A model generated the notes under the pieces. That model did no database searches and was not told where the DNA came from. It worked only from the letters and a program-made list of their open reading frames with translations. From Natronococcus roseus (lineage in GTDB: Archaea; Halobacteriota; Halobacteria; Halobacteriales; Natrialbaceae), in NCBI RefSeq assembly GCF_043677095.1, contig NZ_JBHLJR010000006.1, positions 62,001 through 126,000 on the forward strand: DNA of 64,000 nt, in the 5' to 3' direction. Both the position numbers and the translations under genes were made by a program. Positions 1 through 9,373 of the stretch are shown here, in pieces (the first letter of the stretch is position 1; every line of letters begins with the position of its first letter).

Positions 1-352
1 GGTCGTGGCCGCGCTCGTGGCGGAGTTCGTTGATCCGTTTCCCGCCCTCGATCGTCTCGGGCGAGACGACGAGGTAGTCGAACTGCGGTTCGGTCGCGAT
101 CCCCGTCGACTCCTCGAGGGGCCGGACCTCGAACGCCCGGTCGTGCTCCTCGGCGAGGGGTTCGAACTCGTCCTCGAGGGTTCGCTTTCGCTCCTCGAAG
201 GAGTTGACGTGTCGTTCGACGTGGCGAGTTTTCGGCGCGAGCTCGTCAGTCGTGAGTCCGACGGTTACGTCCCCGAGTTCGAACGCCCGCTCGAACAGTC
301 GGCGGTGACCGTCGTGAACGGGGTCGAACGTCCCACCAAGCGCGACGTCCAT
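1..352 (-). CDS. coaD: Phosphopantetheine adenylyltransferase, archaeal type (3' end cut by window edge)
   Basis: Cytoplasmic nucleotidyltransferase of coenzyme A synthesis, joining AMP from ATP to 4'-phosphopantetheine to give dephospho-CoA. The visible 117 residues begin MDVALGGTFDPVHDGHRRLF, with the nucleotidyltransferase signature GGTFDPVHDGH near residues 6-16 and a later SPETIEGG segment that matches the archaeal branch of the family. The C-terminus lies outside the window. The start at 352 is supported by a TATA-like box (375-383, read on the minus strand) about 25 bases upstream, which implies a leaderless transcript. It is divergent from maeB. The archaeal PPAT family is normally about 155-165 residues, so about 40 residues are probably missing. 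Confidence 0.85.
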   Translation of the reverse strand, partial: MDVALGGTFDPVHDGHRRLFERAFELGDVTVGLTTDELAPKTRHVERHVNSFEERKRTLEDEFEPLAEEHDRAFEVRPLEESTGIATEPQFDYLVVSPETIEGGKRINELRHERGHD

Positions 353-489
353 ACCCAACCCACTGGAGCGGTGCGTATAAAACGGTCGACTCCGAGAACG
401 CACTCGTCCCGCCGCGCTCGAGCGGTGTTCGACGATCGTCGATTGTGCCTTTCACATTGTTTTTAGTAGTGCCCCACAGTCCCACCGGT
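353..489. promoter_or_regulatory. Divergent promoter region between coaD and maeB
   Basis: Two TATA-like boxes face outward: TTTTATA on the minus strand (375-383) for coaD and GTTTTTAGT on the plus strand (459-467) for maeB. Each lies 23-31 bases before its start codon, the spacing expected for haloarchaeal leaderless transcripts. No operator-like repeat is obvious between them. Confidence 0.6.
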
Positions 490-2748
490 ATGGGACTGGA
501 CGAGGACTCACTGGAGTATCACCGGACGGATCCGCCGGGAAAGATCGAAATATCGACGACGAAACCGACGAATACACAGCGGGATCTCTCGCTGGCGTAC
601 TCGCCCGGCGTCGCCGCCCCGTGTATGGAAATCGCCGACGACGAGACGGATGCCTACTCCTACACGGCGAAGGGAAACCTCGTCGGCGTCGTCTCGAACG
701 GGTCGGCGGTGTTAGGCCTCGGTGACATCGGCGCCCAGGCCTCGAAGCCGGTCATGGAGGGGAAGGGAGTGCTGTTCAAACGGTTCGCCGATATCGACGT
801 TTTCGACATCGAACTCGACGAGGCCGACCCCGAGGAGCTCATCACGGCCACGAAGATGATGGGGCCGACCTTCGGCGGGATCAACCTCGAGGACATCAAG
901 GCACCCGAGTGTTTCACTATCGAGGAACGGCTCGGCGAGGAGATGGACATCCCCGTCTTCCACGACGACCAGCACGGCACCGCGATCATCTCCGGGGCCG
1001 CGCTCGTCAACGCCGCCGATATCGCGGGGAAGGAGCTCGAGGAGCTCGAGGTCGTTATCTCGGGGGCGGGCGCGAGCGCGATCGCCTCCGCGCGGTTCTA
1101 CGTCTCGCTGGGCGTCCGACGGGAGCACATCACCATGTGTGACTCCTCGGGGATCATCACCGAGGAGCGCGCTCGGGCGGGCGACGTCAACGAGTACAAA
1201 CGGGAGTTCGCCCGGGACCTGCCCGAGGGCGGCCTCGCGGACGCGATGGAGGGGGCGGACGTGCTCGTCGGCCTCTCGGCCGGCGGGATCGTCTCCCAGG
1301 AGATGGTACGGACGATGGCCGAGGACCCGATCATCTTCGCGATGGCCAACCCCGACCCCGAGATCGGCTACGAGGAGGCCAAGGCCGCACGCGAGGACGA
1401 CGTCATCATGGCCACCGGCCGTTCGGACTACCCCAACCAGGTCAACAACGTGCTCGGCTTCCCCTTTATCTTCCGCGGCGCGCTCGACGTCCGGGCGACC
1501 GAGATCAACGAGGAGATGAAAGTCGCCTGCGCCAGGGCGCTGGCCGACCTCGCCCGCGAGGACGTTCCGGACGCGGTCGTCAAGGCCTACGGCGACGAGC
1601 CGCTGCAGTACGGCCCCGAGTACATCATTCCGAAGCCCGTCGATCCGCGGGTGCTGTTCCGCGTCGCCCCCGCCGTCGCCGAGGCCGCGATGGAAAGCGG
1701 CGCCGCCCGCACCGAGATCGACCTCGAGGAGTACGAAGAACAGCTCGAGGCCCGGCTGGGCAAGTCCCGCGAGATGATGCGGGTCGTGCTGAACAAGGCG
1801 AAAAGCGACCCCAAGCGCGTCGCCCTGGCGGAGGGTGAAAACGAGAAGATGATCCGGGCTGCCTACCAGATCCAGGAGCAGGGGATCGCGATGCCGATCC
1901 TCATCGGCGACGAGAGCGAGATCCGCCAGACGGCCGCGAACCTCGGGCTGGACTTCGAGCCCCAGGTCGCGGATCCGTCGGTCGGCGACTACGAGGAGTA
2001 CGCCAACCGGCTCCACGAGCTGCGCCAGCGCAAGGGGATTACCCGGACCGAAGCGGGCGAACTCGTCGAGACCGACTCGAACTACTTCGGCAGCGTGATG
2101 GTCGAACAGGGCGACGCCGACGCCCTGCTGACCGGGCTCTCCTACCACTATCCCTCCGCACTGCGCCCGCCGCTGCAGGTGATTGGCACCGCCGACGACG
2201 TCGACTACGCCGCCGGGGTCTACATGCTGACGTTCAAGAACCGGGTGATCTTTATCGCCGACGCGACGGTCAACCAGAACCCCGACGCCGACGTCCTCGA
2301 GGAGGTCACCAAACAGACCGGCAAGCTCGCGCGCCGGTTCAACGTCGAGCCCCGCGCGGCCCTGCTGTCGTACTCGAACTTCGGCAGCGTCAACAACGAG
2401 GGTACCCGTAAACCCCGTCGGGCTGCGGCTCGGCTCCAGGACGACCCCGAGGTCGACTTCCCCGTCGACGGGGAGATGCAGGCCGACACCGCCGTCGTCG
2501 AGGACATCCTCGAGGGCACCTACGGCTTCTCCGAACTCGAGGAGCCCGCGAACGTGCTCGTCTTCCCGAACCTCGAGGCGGGCAACATCGGCTACAAGCT
2601 GCTCCAGCGCCTGGGCGGCGCGGAGGCGATCGGCCCGATGCTCGTCGGGATGGACGAGCCGGTCCACGTCCTCCAGCGGGGCGACGAGGTCAAGGACATC
2701 GTGAACCTGGCGGGCGTGGCGGTCGTCGACGCCCAGCAGGACGAGTAG
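490..2748 (+). CDS. maeB: NADP-type malic enzyme with C-terminal phosphotransacetylase-like domain
   Basis: Oxidative decarboxylation of malate to pyruvate, supplying NAD(P)H and linking the citric acid cycle to pyruvate. The 752-residue protein has the malic domain in the first 160 residues (SPGVAAPCMEI, then a conserved HDDQHGTA motif near 160), an NAD-binding domain with GAGASA, and a long C-terminal PTA/PTB domain from about residue 430 (VALAEGENEKMIRAA). That is the MaeB architecture, in which the PTA-like domain is considered regulatory rather than catalytic. The longest open frame starts at 445, but the TATA box at 459-467 would then lie inside the gene, so ATG 490 is preferred. It is monocistronic by its surroundings. 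Confidence 0.93.
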   Translation: MGLDEDSLEYHRTDPPGKIEISTTKPTNTQRDLSLAYSPGVAAPCMEIADDETDAYSYTAKGNLVGVVSNGSAVLGLGDIGAQASKPVMEGKGVLFKRFADIDVFDIELDEADPEELITATKMMGPTFGGINLEDIKAPECFTIEERLGEEMDIPVFHDDQHGTAIISGAALVNAADIAGKELEELEVVISGAGASAIASARFYVSLGVRREHITMCDSSGIITEERARAGDVNEYKREFARDLPEGGLADAMEGADVLVGLSAGGIVSQEMVRTMAEDPIIFAMANPDPEIGYEEAKAAREDDVIMATGRSDYPNQVNNVLGFPFIFRGALDVRATEINEEMKVACARALADLAREDVPDAVVKAYGDEPLQYGPEYIIPKPVDPRVLFRVAPAVAEAAMESGAARTEIDLEEYEEQLEARLGKSREMMRVVLNKAKSDPKRVALAEGENEKMIRAAYQIQEQGIAMPILIGDESEIRQTAANLGLDFEPQVADPSVGDYEEYANRLHELRQRKGITRTEAGELVETDSNYFGSVMVEQGDADALLTGLSYHYPSALRPPLQVIGTADDVDYAAGVYMLTFKNRVIFIADATVNQNPDADVLEEVTKQTGKLARRFNVEPRAALLSYSNFGSVNNEGTRKPRRAAARLQDDPEVDFPVDGEMQADTAVVEDILEGTYGFSELEEPANVLVFPNLEAGNIGYKLLQRLGGAEAIGPMLVGMDEPVHVLQRGDEVKDIVNLAGVAVVDAQQDE

Positions 2749-2861
2749 TCGAGCGAGCGGGAGTCGTCTCGAGGGTCGACCCCTCGAGTTCACGAAGTCG
2801 AACCGGACACCGAGATTCTTTTGTGGGATCGATACCTCGAATTTTCACACAACCTCCCGCC

Positions 2862-4280
2862 ATGCCACACCGATCCCAGTCTCCGGTCGCCGGCTCCGAA
2901 TCGAACGGCTCGCGTCACCGCAGGCGCTTCCTCCAGACCGCGGGCGTCGCCGCGACCGCAGGGCTCGCGGGCTGTGCCCTGTGGGAGCCGACGGACGACG
3001 ACGAGCCCGGAGCGAACGGCGACGAACCGGACGTCGCCGACGACGTCTCGTCGTACGCGACTCACCCCGACGACGACGTGAGGATGTTCCGTCGCGGCCT
3101 GCGACGGCTCGGCTACTTCCCCGACGAGACCGTCCCCAACTCGGTCAGCGTCAACTGGTCGTTTCCGATCAACAACGTCGGCCACACCGCGGCGAAGTCG
3201 AGCCCGCTGCCGACGCCCGACGGCGAGACGATCGTGATCGCCGGCGACACGGGTTTCGTCCACGGCGTGCAGCCCTCGGGCGAACCCCGCTGGCTGACCG
3301 AAACGGGTGCGACCGACCTCGGATTCCACGGTTCGCCGGCGATCGTCGGCGATACCGCCTACATCGGCGGCTACGACGGCGACCTGTACGCGATCGACGT
3401 CGAGACGGGCGAGATCGTCTGGCGTACTCGTGCCCACGAACTCGAGGGGACGCTGGCGATCGGCTCGAGTCCCGCCTACTACGACGGAACGCTGTACGTG
3501 ATTGCCGAGTACGGCAGCCCCTCCTCGGGTGCGCTGTGGACGTTCGACGCGGCGACGGGCGAACCCACCTGGCACGACGACCGCATCTGGGGCCAGCCCC
3601 ACCCCTCGCCGACCGTCGACCTCGAGACGGGCCGGATCTGTGCGGGCTCGAACGACGGCGTCGTCTACTGCTGGGAGTTCCCCTCGCTCGAGTTCGCCTG
3701 GGAGTACCAGACCGGCGGCGAGGACGGTCCCGACGGCGAGGAAAAGGCCGACGGCGAGTTCAACCTCGGCGCCGAAATCAAGGGGACGATCGCGGCCCAC
3801 GACGGCTACGGCTACGTCGGCTCCTGGGACGAGCGCTTCCACTGCATCGACCTCGAGGACGGGACCGAGGAGTGGACCTTCGAGTTCGAGAACCGATCGA
3901 TGGCCAACCCCGCGCTCGATCCCGAGGAGGACGTCGTCTACACCGGGAGCAACGACGACCACGTCTACGCGATCGACTGCGAGACCGGCGAGGAGCTGTG
4001 GGCGACCGATATCGACGGCTCGATCATTGGCGCGGTGACCGCCACCGCCGGAACGATCCTCGTCGGCTCCTACGACTCGTACCTGTACGCGCTCGACAAG
4101 GAGACGGGGGAACGGCGCTGGCGGGTACAGAACCGCGGCCACGTCACGAGCGCGCCGGTTCCCCACGACGGTCGGATCTACTACGCCGAGCGGGGCGTCT
4201 TCACGAACTACTGGGACGACGACGAGGAGACGATCCTCGAGGAACCGGGCCACGCCTACTGTCTGGTCCCGGAGGAGTGA
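2862..4280 (+). CDS. Tat-exported PQQ-like beta-propeller lipoprotein
   Basis: A 472-residue protein with an N-terminal Tat motif (HRRRFLQTAGVAATAGLAGC) ending in a lipobox, so Cys38 is the predicted lipid anchor on the outer face of the membrane. The rest consists of repeated PQQ/BamB-type blades, recognisable by units such as LYAIDVETGEIVW, VYAIDCETGEELW and LYALDKETGERRW. These blades form a beta-propeller. In haloarchaea such proteins are common but mostly uncharacterised. A true quinoprotein dehydrogenase is unlikely because the protein is short and no dehydrogenase-specific region is evident; a scaffold or binding role is more likely. Start ATG 2862 is chosen because it places the twin arginines near residue 20. 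Confidence 0.85.
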   Translation: MPHRSQSPVAGSESNGSRHRRRFLQTAGVAATAGLAGCALWEPTDDDEPGANGDEPDVADDVSSYATHPDDDVRMFRRGLRRLGYFPDETVPNSVSVNWSFPINNVGHTAAKSSPLPTPDGETIVIAGDTGFVHGVQPSGEPRWLTETGATDLGFHGSPAIVGDTAYIGGYDGDLYAIDVETGEIVWRTRAHELEGTLAIGSSPAYYDGTLYVIAEYGSPSSGALWTFDAATGEPTWHDDRIWGQPHPSPTVDLETGRICAGSNDGVVYCWEFPSLEFAWEYQTGGEDGPDGEEKADGEFNLGAEIKGTIAAHDGYGYVGSWDERFHCIDLEDGTEEWTFEFENRSMANPALDPEEDVVYTGSNDDHVYAIDCETGEELWATDIDGSIIGAVTATAGTILVGSYDSYLYALDKETGERRWRVQNRGHVTSAPVPHDGRIYYAERGVFTNYWDDDEETILEEPGHAYCLVPEE

Positions 4281-4352
4281 GCGTCAGCCGGGTGAAATCG
4301 GCGCTCGATCCGAAAGCGTGGATTCAAGTATCCGCCGGGCCGTTGTCCGGGT

Positions 4353-4724
4353 ATGCAAAACCAGGGACGCTCCACGCGCAAGCGAACCGGTGGCCGGCTG
4401 AAGAACGTCCGAAAGCGCCGCAAGAACGAGCTCGGTCGCCTCCCGACCGAGACCCAGGTCGGCGAGCCCCGATTCCGCGTCGTCGACGTTCGCGGTAGCA
4501 ACACGAAGACCCGCGCCCTCGCGACGAACGTCGCGAGCGTCAACAAGGGCGGCGAGACCGTCACCGCGGAGATCGAGGACGTCGTCGAGAACGACGCCAA
4601 CCCGAACTACGTCCGACGGAACATCATCACGAAGGGTGCCGTCGTCGAGACCTCCGAGGGCCAGGCCCGCGTGACGTCCCGACCCGGCCAGACCGGCCAG
4701 GTCAACGCCGTTCTCCTCGAGTAG
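4353..4724 (+). CDS. rps8e: 30S ribosomal protein S8e
   Basis: Archaeal/eukaryotic-type small-subunit ribosomal protein with no bacterial counterpart. The 123 residues show the basic N-terminus RSTRKRTGGRLKNVRKRRK and the conserved central RGSNTKTRAL segment, and end in GQVNAVLLE. Length and sequence match haloarchaeal S8e throughout. It stands alone, without other ribosomal genes beside it. Confidence 0.97.
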   Translation: MQNQGRSTRKRTGGRLKNVRKRRKNELGRLPTETQVGEPRFRVVDVRGSNTKTRALATNVASVNKGGETVTAEIEDVVENDANPNYVRRNIITKGAVVETSEGQARVTSRPGQTGQVNAVLLE

Positions 4725-4787
4725 TCTCCACGACCGTTCTCTCGGATACTCGCTTCGCCCAGCGACGGCGCCGCGAGACGAAACCCC

Positions 4788-5012
4788 TCACCGCCACGCC
4801 TCGAGGTCGACGAACGCGTCCGCGGTCGCGGTCAGCCACGCCGTTCGCATCACGTCGTTCGAGCTGTCTGCCGGGTAGACGGTTAGCCGATCCCGTCGGT
4901 TCTCCTCGCTGACGACGACCGCCGCGAGTCGCTCCGTCGTCGGTCTCGAGGGGGCAGCGTCGGTCGGTCGCTCGCGGGTCGGTTCGTCGTCGGAGGTTGT
5001 GGGTTCGTGCAT
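4788..5012 (-). CDS. Small haloarchaeal conserved protein (DUF7511-like)
   Basis: A 74-residue acidic protein of unknown function. The N-terminal 30 residues (MHEPTTSDDEPTRERPTDAA) look disordered; the remainder, with a core of LTVYPADSSNDVMRTAWLTA and a C-terminal FVDLEAWR, is a short conserved domain that I associate with DUF7511, a family confined to haloarchaea. The open frame extends upstream to 5105, but ATG 5012 fits the usual size of the family. No neighbour suggests a role. Confidence 0.7.
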   Translation of the reverse strand: MHEPTTSDDEPTRERPTDAAPSRPTTERLAAVVVSEENRRDRLTVYPADSSNDVMRTAWLTATADAFVDLEAWR

Positions 5013-5171
5013 GGTCGGTCTGGCACCTGGTGCCACGTCCGTTCGGTGGCGAGATCGGAAGAAAGCGATTGCTAGTTGTGGTATCGATCCCTCCGTACCC
5101 GTCACGTTCGGACAGTACGGGTCCGTACCGATGACAGCAGCGTGAGGTGCGGATCGGATTGTGTCTCGAGC

Positions 5172-6167
5172 TCAGGGGCGCGGCGCCGCCTTCTGCAGTG
5201 CGGTCTCGGCGATGTTGCCGCCGTAGTCGGCGCTTCTGGACAGCGAGTCGACGATCAGCCCCAGCGACTGGGCCTGCACCGGCTCGAGGTCCCGAAGGAT
5301 GTCGTCGATGTAACGGGTGTGTTCGTCGATGTCGAGGACGGCTTCCCGGGCCGCGTGGCCGAGCCGGTTCGCTTCCTCGGTCTCCTCGGCGAACAGCGCG
5401 TCCATCGCCTTCTGGAGGACGTCGGCGGCGTCCGTCCGGAGCGCGATCAGCGCCTCGGCGACCTCCTCGGGGATCGCCTCGAGCTTGAGTGCGAGATTGG
5501 AGATCTTGGCGGCGTGGTCGGCGACGCGCTCGAGCTGTCGGGCGCTCGAGTGGAAGTCGAAGCAGTCCTCGCGGGGAACGCCAAGCTCCTCGGCGGCCCG
5601 TGGCGAGCGAAGCGTCGCCCGGAAGATCCGCGAGACGACCAGCCAGAGACGGTCGACGTCGTCGTCGCGCTCGATGACGTCCTGGGCGATGTCGTCGTCG
5701 TTCTCGACGAGAGCGGTGACCGCGTCGGAGAGCATCGAGGTCGCGATCAGGCGCATCCGCGAGACGGCGTTGACGATCGACAGCTCCGAGGAGTCGAGCA
5801 AGTCCTGGATGACGACGCTGTCGGTCGTCTCCTCTAAGACCTCGACGCCGACGAGGCTCTGGGTCGCGTCGCGGATCGCCCGTCGCTGGTCTGTCGTGAT
5901 TCGGGTCGCCTCCAGCCGGATGATGTCGAACCCGCTGACGTACATCGTCATCACCGCCCGGGTGAGGCGCTCGCCCTCGAGATCGGAGACGTCGAGGGTC
6001 CCCTCCTGGCGGTCGACGTCGCTAGCGGGCGTCAGCAGCAGCGAGTCGTCCTCCGGATAACACTCGACGGTCGTGCCGGCGCTGACGCCGTTTTCGGTCG
6101 CCCAGCTCTTCGGCAACGAGACCGTGTACGTAGAGCCGCCAGTCACCTGCACCTTGCGGGTTTCCAT
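5172..6167 (-). CDS. phoU: Phosphate uptake regulator, AbrB-PhoU fusion
   Basis: Predicted regulator of the phosphate response. Residues 3-50 form a SpoVT/AbrB-type swapped-hairpin DNA-binding domain (VQVTGGSTYTVSLPKSWA). This is followed by two helical PhoU-like halves up to residue 331 (for example DVIERDDDVDRLWLVVSR and AVLDIDEHTRYIDDILRDL). Archaeal PhoU proteins with an AbrB head are found next to pst genes and are thought to couple transporter state to transcription. It is divergent from pstSCA, and a TTTATACG box at about 6188-6195 sits 25 bases before the ATG, indicating a leaderless mRNA. The DNA-binding head makes it the obvious candidate to bind the ATAG-repeat promoters described for pstS and pstB. 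Confidence 0.88.
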   Translation of the reverse strand: METRKVQVTGGSTYTVSLPKSWATENGVSAGTTVECYPEDDSLLLTPASDVDRQEGTLDVSDLEGERLTRAVMTMYVSGFDIIRLEATRITTDQRRAIRDATQSLVGVEVLEETTDSVVIQDLLDSSELSIVNAVSRMRLIATSMLSDAVTALVENDDDIAQDVIERDDDVDRLWLVVSRIFRATLRSPRAAEELGVPREDCFDFHSSARQLERVADHAAKISNLALKLEAIPEEVAEALIALRTDAADVLQKAMDALFAEETEEANRLGHAAREAVLDIDEHTRYIDDILRDLEPVQAQSLGLIVDSLSRSADYGGNIAETALQKAAPRP

Positions 6168-6306
6168 ACCCCGGGGTTAGGTGCTGAACGTATAAACGCC
6201 ACCGGTCTATAGAGCCCCGAGCTGTCGGATTCGACCGTCGACCGGGGCCGTTCGTGACGTCTGGCCCGTCCCGATGGCTTCCGCGATACTGTGAACTGAT
6301 GTCGAA

Positions 6307-6342
6307 CATAGAAATATATAGAAAACATAGCAGGGTACTTAG
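6307..6342 (+). promoter_or_regulatory. pstS promoter with three phased ATAG repeats
   Basis: A 36-base stretch ending 24 bases before the pstS start. It contains ATAG at 6308, 6318 and 6327 (spacing 10 and 9 bases, one helical turn) and TTAG at 6339. The middle repeat overlaps the TATA box TATATAG. The same arrangement occurs upstream of pstB (9374-9409), with 28 of 36 positions identical. Probably a phosphate-responsive operator plus core promoter; which protein binds it is inferred, not seen. Confidence 0.7.
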
Positions 6343-6366
6343 ACGCCATCCGCTAGGAGTGCACTG

Positions 6367-7341
6367 ATGGGAAACGATCCGGGATCCGGTTCTGGCGGTG
6401 CGCTCTCGCGTCGCCACGTACTGCTCGGTACCACCGGCGCGGGGCTGACGAGCCTGGCGGGGTGTCTCGTCCGCGGCCAGGACAGCGGTCTCGAGGGCGA
6501 GATCGTCGTCGACGGCTCGGACACGCTATTGCCGAACAGTGCCGCGGTCGCGAGGCGGTTTCAGTGGGAGAACAACCAGGTTCGCGTCTCGGTCAGCGGC
6601 TCCGGAACGGGCGCCGGCTTTCAGAGCCTCTGTCGCGACGAGATTCACCTCAGCGACGCGAGCCGCGAGATCTACGAGGAGGAAGAACAGCTCTGTGCCG
6701 ACAACGGCGTCGAGTGGCTCGAACTCGAGGTCGTGATGGACGGGATCGCGATCATGAAACACCCGGACAACGACTGGTGTGAGGAGCTGACGACCGAAGA
6801 GCTCAACGCGCTCTGGGAGAGCGGCTCCGAGATCGAAACCTGGAGCGACCTCGACGACGAGTGGCCCGACGAGGAGATCAGCTTCTACGGGCGGGACTCG
6901 GCCTCGGGGACGTTCGACTACTTCACCGAAGCAGTCAACGGCGAGTCGGGGAACATCCGCTCGGACTACACCGGCACCGCCGACACGAACATGATCGTTC
7001 GAGGCGTGCGGGGCAACGAACACGCCGTCGGCTTCGGCGGCGCCGGCTTCTACTACGAGAACGAGGACGAGGTCGACCTGATCGCCATCGACGACGGCGA
7101 CGGGCCGATCGAGCCGACCGAGGCGACGATCGAGGACGGCAGCTACTCGCCGCTGTCGCGGCCGATGTACGTCTACGTGAACCTCCCGGAGCTCGCCCGG
7201 GAGGAGTTCCGGGAATTCATGCGCTTTTACCTCGATAACACCCAGGAGACGGCCCTCGACGTCGGCTTCTACGGGATCGCCGACGACGTCCTCGAAGAAC
7301 AGCGCGCGGAACTCGAGGATGCGATCGAGAGGTACGCATGA
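6367..7341 (+). CDS. pstS: Phosphate ABC transporter substrate-binding lipoprotein
   Basis: Extracellular phosphate-binding protein of the PstSCAB importer. The N-terminus carries a Tat signal (SRRHVLLGTTGAGLTSLAGC), with Cys33 as the predicted lipid anchor. The mature part begins with the PstS-type motif GSDTLLPNS and contains the phosphate-loop segments SGSGTGAGFQ and GRDSASGTFDYF, typical of the family. At 324 residues it has normal length. The stop codon overlaps the pstC start by four bases (ATGA), so translation is coupled. Expression is probably controlled by the ATAG-repeat promoter just upstream, which is also the divergent control region for the AbrB-PhoU gene. Confidence 0.93.
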   Translation: MGNDPGSGSGGALSRRHVLLGTTGAGLTSLAGCLVRGQDSGLEGEIVVDGSDTLLPNSAAVARRFQWENNQVRVSVSGSGTGAGFQSLCRDEIHLSDASREIYEEEEQLCADNGVEWLELEVVMDGIAIMKHPDNDWCEELTTEELNALWESGSEIETWSDLDDEWPDEEISFYGRDSASGTFDYFTEAVNGESGNIRSDYTGTADTNMIVRGVRGNEHAVGFGGAGFYYENEDEVDLIAIDDGDGPIEPTEATIEDGSYSPLSRPMYVYVNLPELAREEFREFMRFYLDNTQETALDVGFYGIADDVLEEQRAELEDAIERYA

Positions 7342-8348
7342 GCTCCGAACGGATGGACCTCTCGAGAAGTGGCAACGACGTCGGAACGCTCGGTGATCGG
7401 GTCGCCCGGTACGCCTTTTTCTCCTGTGCGTTCGTCACCGTGTTGACCACGATCGCGATCATCCTCGTGTTGATCAACGGCGCCGTCGGCTTCTTCCGGC
7501 AGGCGACCCTGGTCGAGCTGCTCGGCGACGCCGTTTCGGCCGGCTCGGTCGGCGGCGCCGTCGACGCGATTGGTGAGGGACTCGCGGCCCAGGTGACCGT
7601 CACCGAGTTCCTGCTCGGGACCGACTGGTCGCCGCTGATCGAGCCGACGAGCTACGGCGTGCTCCCGCTGGTCTGGGGGACGCTCGTGGTCACCGTCGGC
7701 TCGGCGCTGATCGCGGTCCCCGTTGGAACGCTGACCGCGATTTACCTCTCGGAGTACGCCGATGACGGTGTGCGACGCACGCTCAAGCCGATCCTCGAGA
7801 TCCTCGCCGGGATCCCGACGATCGTCTACGGCTTCTTCGCGCTATCCTTTATCACGCCGATCATCCAGTTCTTCTTCCCGCAGACGGGGACGTTCAACGC
7901 GACGTCGGCCGCGATCGTCGTCGGGATCATGATCATCCCGATGATCTCCTCGCTCTCGGAGGACGCGATGAGCGCGGTTCCGGACTCGCTTCGCAACGCC
8001 GCCTACGGGCTCGGCGCGACGAAACTCGAGGTGTCGACGCAGGTGGTCATCCCCGCGTCGCTGTCGGGGATCCTCGCCGCCTACGTCCTCGGGCTCTCGC
8101 GGGCGATCGGCGAGACGATGGCCGTCGCGCTCGCGATGGGGATGTTGCCCCAGATCACCACGAATCCCTTAGAGGAGATGCAGACGATGACGGCGTACAT
8201 GGTTCAGGTCGGAATCAGCGACGTTTCGGTCGGTTCGATCCAGTACCAGAGCCTGTTCGCCGTCGGGCTGACGCTGTTCGCGATGACGTTCGCGATGAAC
8301 GTCCTGAGCATGTGGGTTCGGTCGCGCTACCGGGAGGAGTACCAATGA
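7338..8348 (+). CDS. pstC: Phosphate ABC transporter permease PstC
   Basis: Integral membrane subunit forming the phosphate channel with PstA. The 336-residue protein has a first transmembrane helix near residues 25-50 and the binding-protein-dependent permease region from about residue 110 (WGTLVVTVGSALIAVPVGTL). The EAA-type loop for contact with the ATPase is near residues 210-245 (SLRNAAYGLGATKLEVSTQV). An extra loop of about 40 residues between helix 1 and the permease domain is usual in this branch. Start overlaps pstS by four bases and the stop overlaps pstA by four, so the three genes form one coupled unit. Confidence 0.93.
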   Translation: MSSERMDLSRSGNDVGTLGDRVARYAFFSCAFVTVLTTIAIILVLINGAVGFFRQATLVELLGDAVSAGSVGGAVDAIGEGLAAQVTVTEFLLGTDWSPLIEPTSYGVLPLVWGTLVVTVGSALIAVPVGTLTAIYLSEYADDGVRRTLKPILEILAGIPTIVYGFFALSFITPIIQFFFPQTGTFNATSAAIVVGIMIIPMISSLSEDAMSAVPDSLRNAAYGLGATKLEVSTQVVIPASLSGILAAYVLGLSRAIGETMAVALAMGMLPQITTNPLEEMQTMTAYMVQVGISDVSVGSIQYQSLFAVGLTLFAMTFAMNVLSMWVRSRYREEYQ

Positions 8349-9277
8349 GCACGGATACCGACGGGGAGTTCGACTTCGACGGATCGGCCATCGAGCGCAA
8401 ACGGCTCTACGGGAAGGTCTTCCTCGGGCTGTGCGTCTCCGCGGCGATGGTCGGCATCGTCGCCCTGATCGCCCTGCTTGCAGACGTGATCTACGAGTCG
8501 TGGGGGTGGCTCACCTGGGAGTTCCTTACCTACCCGCCCTCGCAGGTCGCCGAGCACTTCGACCCCGAAAACTACGGCGCTCTCGACACCGGACCCGCCG
8601 GAATGTATCCGGCCATCGTCGGCTCGATCTACCTGATCGTGCTGACGGCGGTGTTCACGCTCTTCCTGGGCGTGGGCGCGGCGATCTACCTCGAGGAGTA
8701 CGCCCCCGATAACCGCCTCACGCGGTTCATCGAGGCCAACATCACGAATCTGGCGGGCGTCCCCTCGATCGTTTACGGCCTGCTCGGCCTCGCGATGTTC
8801 GTCCGGGCGCTCCAGACGGGCGCGAGCCTGATCGCCGGTGCGCTGACGCTGACGCTGCTCATCCTGCCGATCGTCATCGTTTCCTCCCAGGAGTCGCTCC
8901 GAGCGGTGCCGGACTCGATGCGCCAGGCCTCCTACGGGACCGGGGCGACGAAGTGGCAGACGATTCGCAACGTCGTGCTCCCGGAGGCGGTTCCCGGCAT
9001 CATGACGGGGATTATCCTCTCGCTGTCCCGCGCGATCGGCGAGACGGCCCCGATCCTGATGGTCGGCGCGGCGGTCTCGATGTTCACGCCACCGGATCTG
9101 ACCTCACCGACGGGTGCGTTCAGCGCGATGCCGATGATGATCTTCGAGTGGGCCTCCCAGCCCGACGCGGCGTTCCAGCATATCGCCGCCGCGGGGATCG
9201 TCGTGCTCCTGACGATCCTCCTGTTGATGAACGCGGCCGCCGTTCTCATCCGAAACAAGTACGACCGGCGGGCGTAA
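8345..9277 (+). CDS. pstA: Phosphate ABC transporter permease PstA
   Basis: Partner permease of PstC. The 310-residue protein has an N-terminal helix, a permease domain with AIYLEEYAPDNRLTRFIEAN and the EAA loop SMRQASYGTGATKWQTIRNV, followed by LSRAIGETAPILMVGAA, all characteristic of PstA. The start ATG 8345 overlaps the pstC stop (ATGA), which rules out the longer open frame beginning at 8312. Unusually, pstB does not follow directly: a 156-base gap with its own copy of the ATAG-repeat promoter comes next. Confidence 0.93.
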   Translation: MSTDTDGEFDFDGSAIERKRLYGKVFLGLCVSAAMVGIVALIALLADVIYESWGWLTWEFLTYPPSQVAEHFDPENYGALDTGPAGMYPAIVGSIYLIVLTAVFTLFLGVGAAIYLEEYAPDNRLTRFIEANITNLAGVPSIVYGLLGLAMFVRALQTGASLIAGALTLTLLILPIVIVSSQESLRAVPDSMRQASYGTGATKWQTIRNVVLPEAVPGIMTGIILSLSRAIGETAPILMVGAAVSMFTPPDLTSPTGAFSAMPMMIFEWASQPDAAFQHIAAAGIVVLLTILLLMNAAAVLIRNKYDRRA

Positions 9278-9373
9278 CGCACTGCCTCTATACTCCGCAC
9301 CGTTCGGTCGATCGCCGAATATCCCTTGGAGCGGGCGACAGAGGGGGACAGCCGCCAGAGAGTCGGTGAAGAC

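Noticed and set aside
712..2793. Long open frame antisense to maeB (over 690 codons)
   Set aside because: It mirrors the codon structure of maeB on the other strand, as is usual in GC-rich genomes; it lacks any domain and overlaps a clearly real gene.
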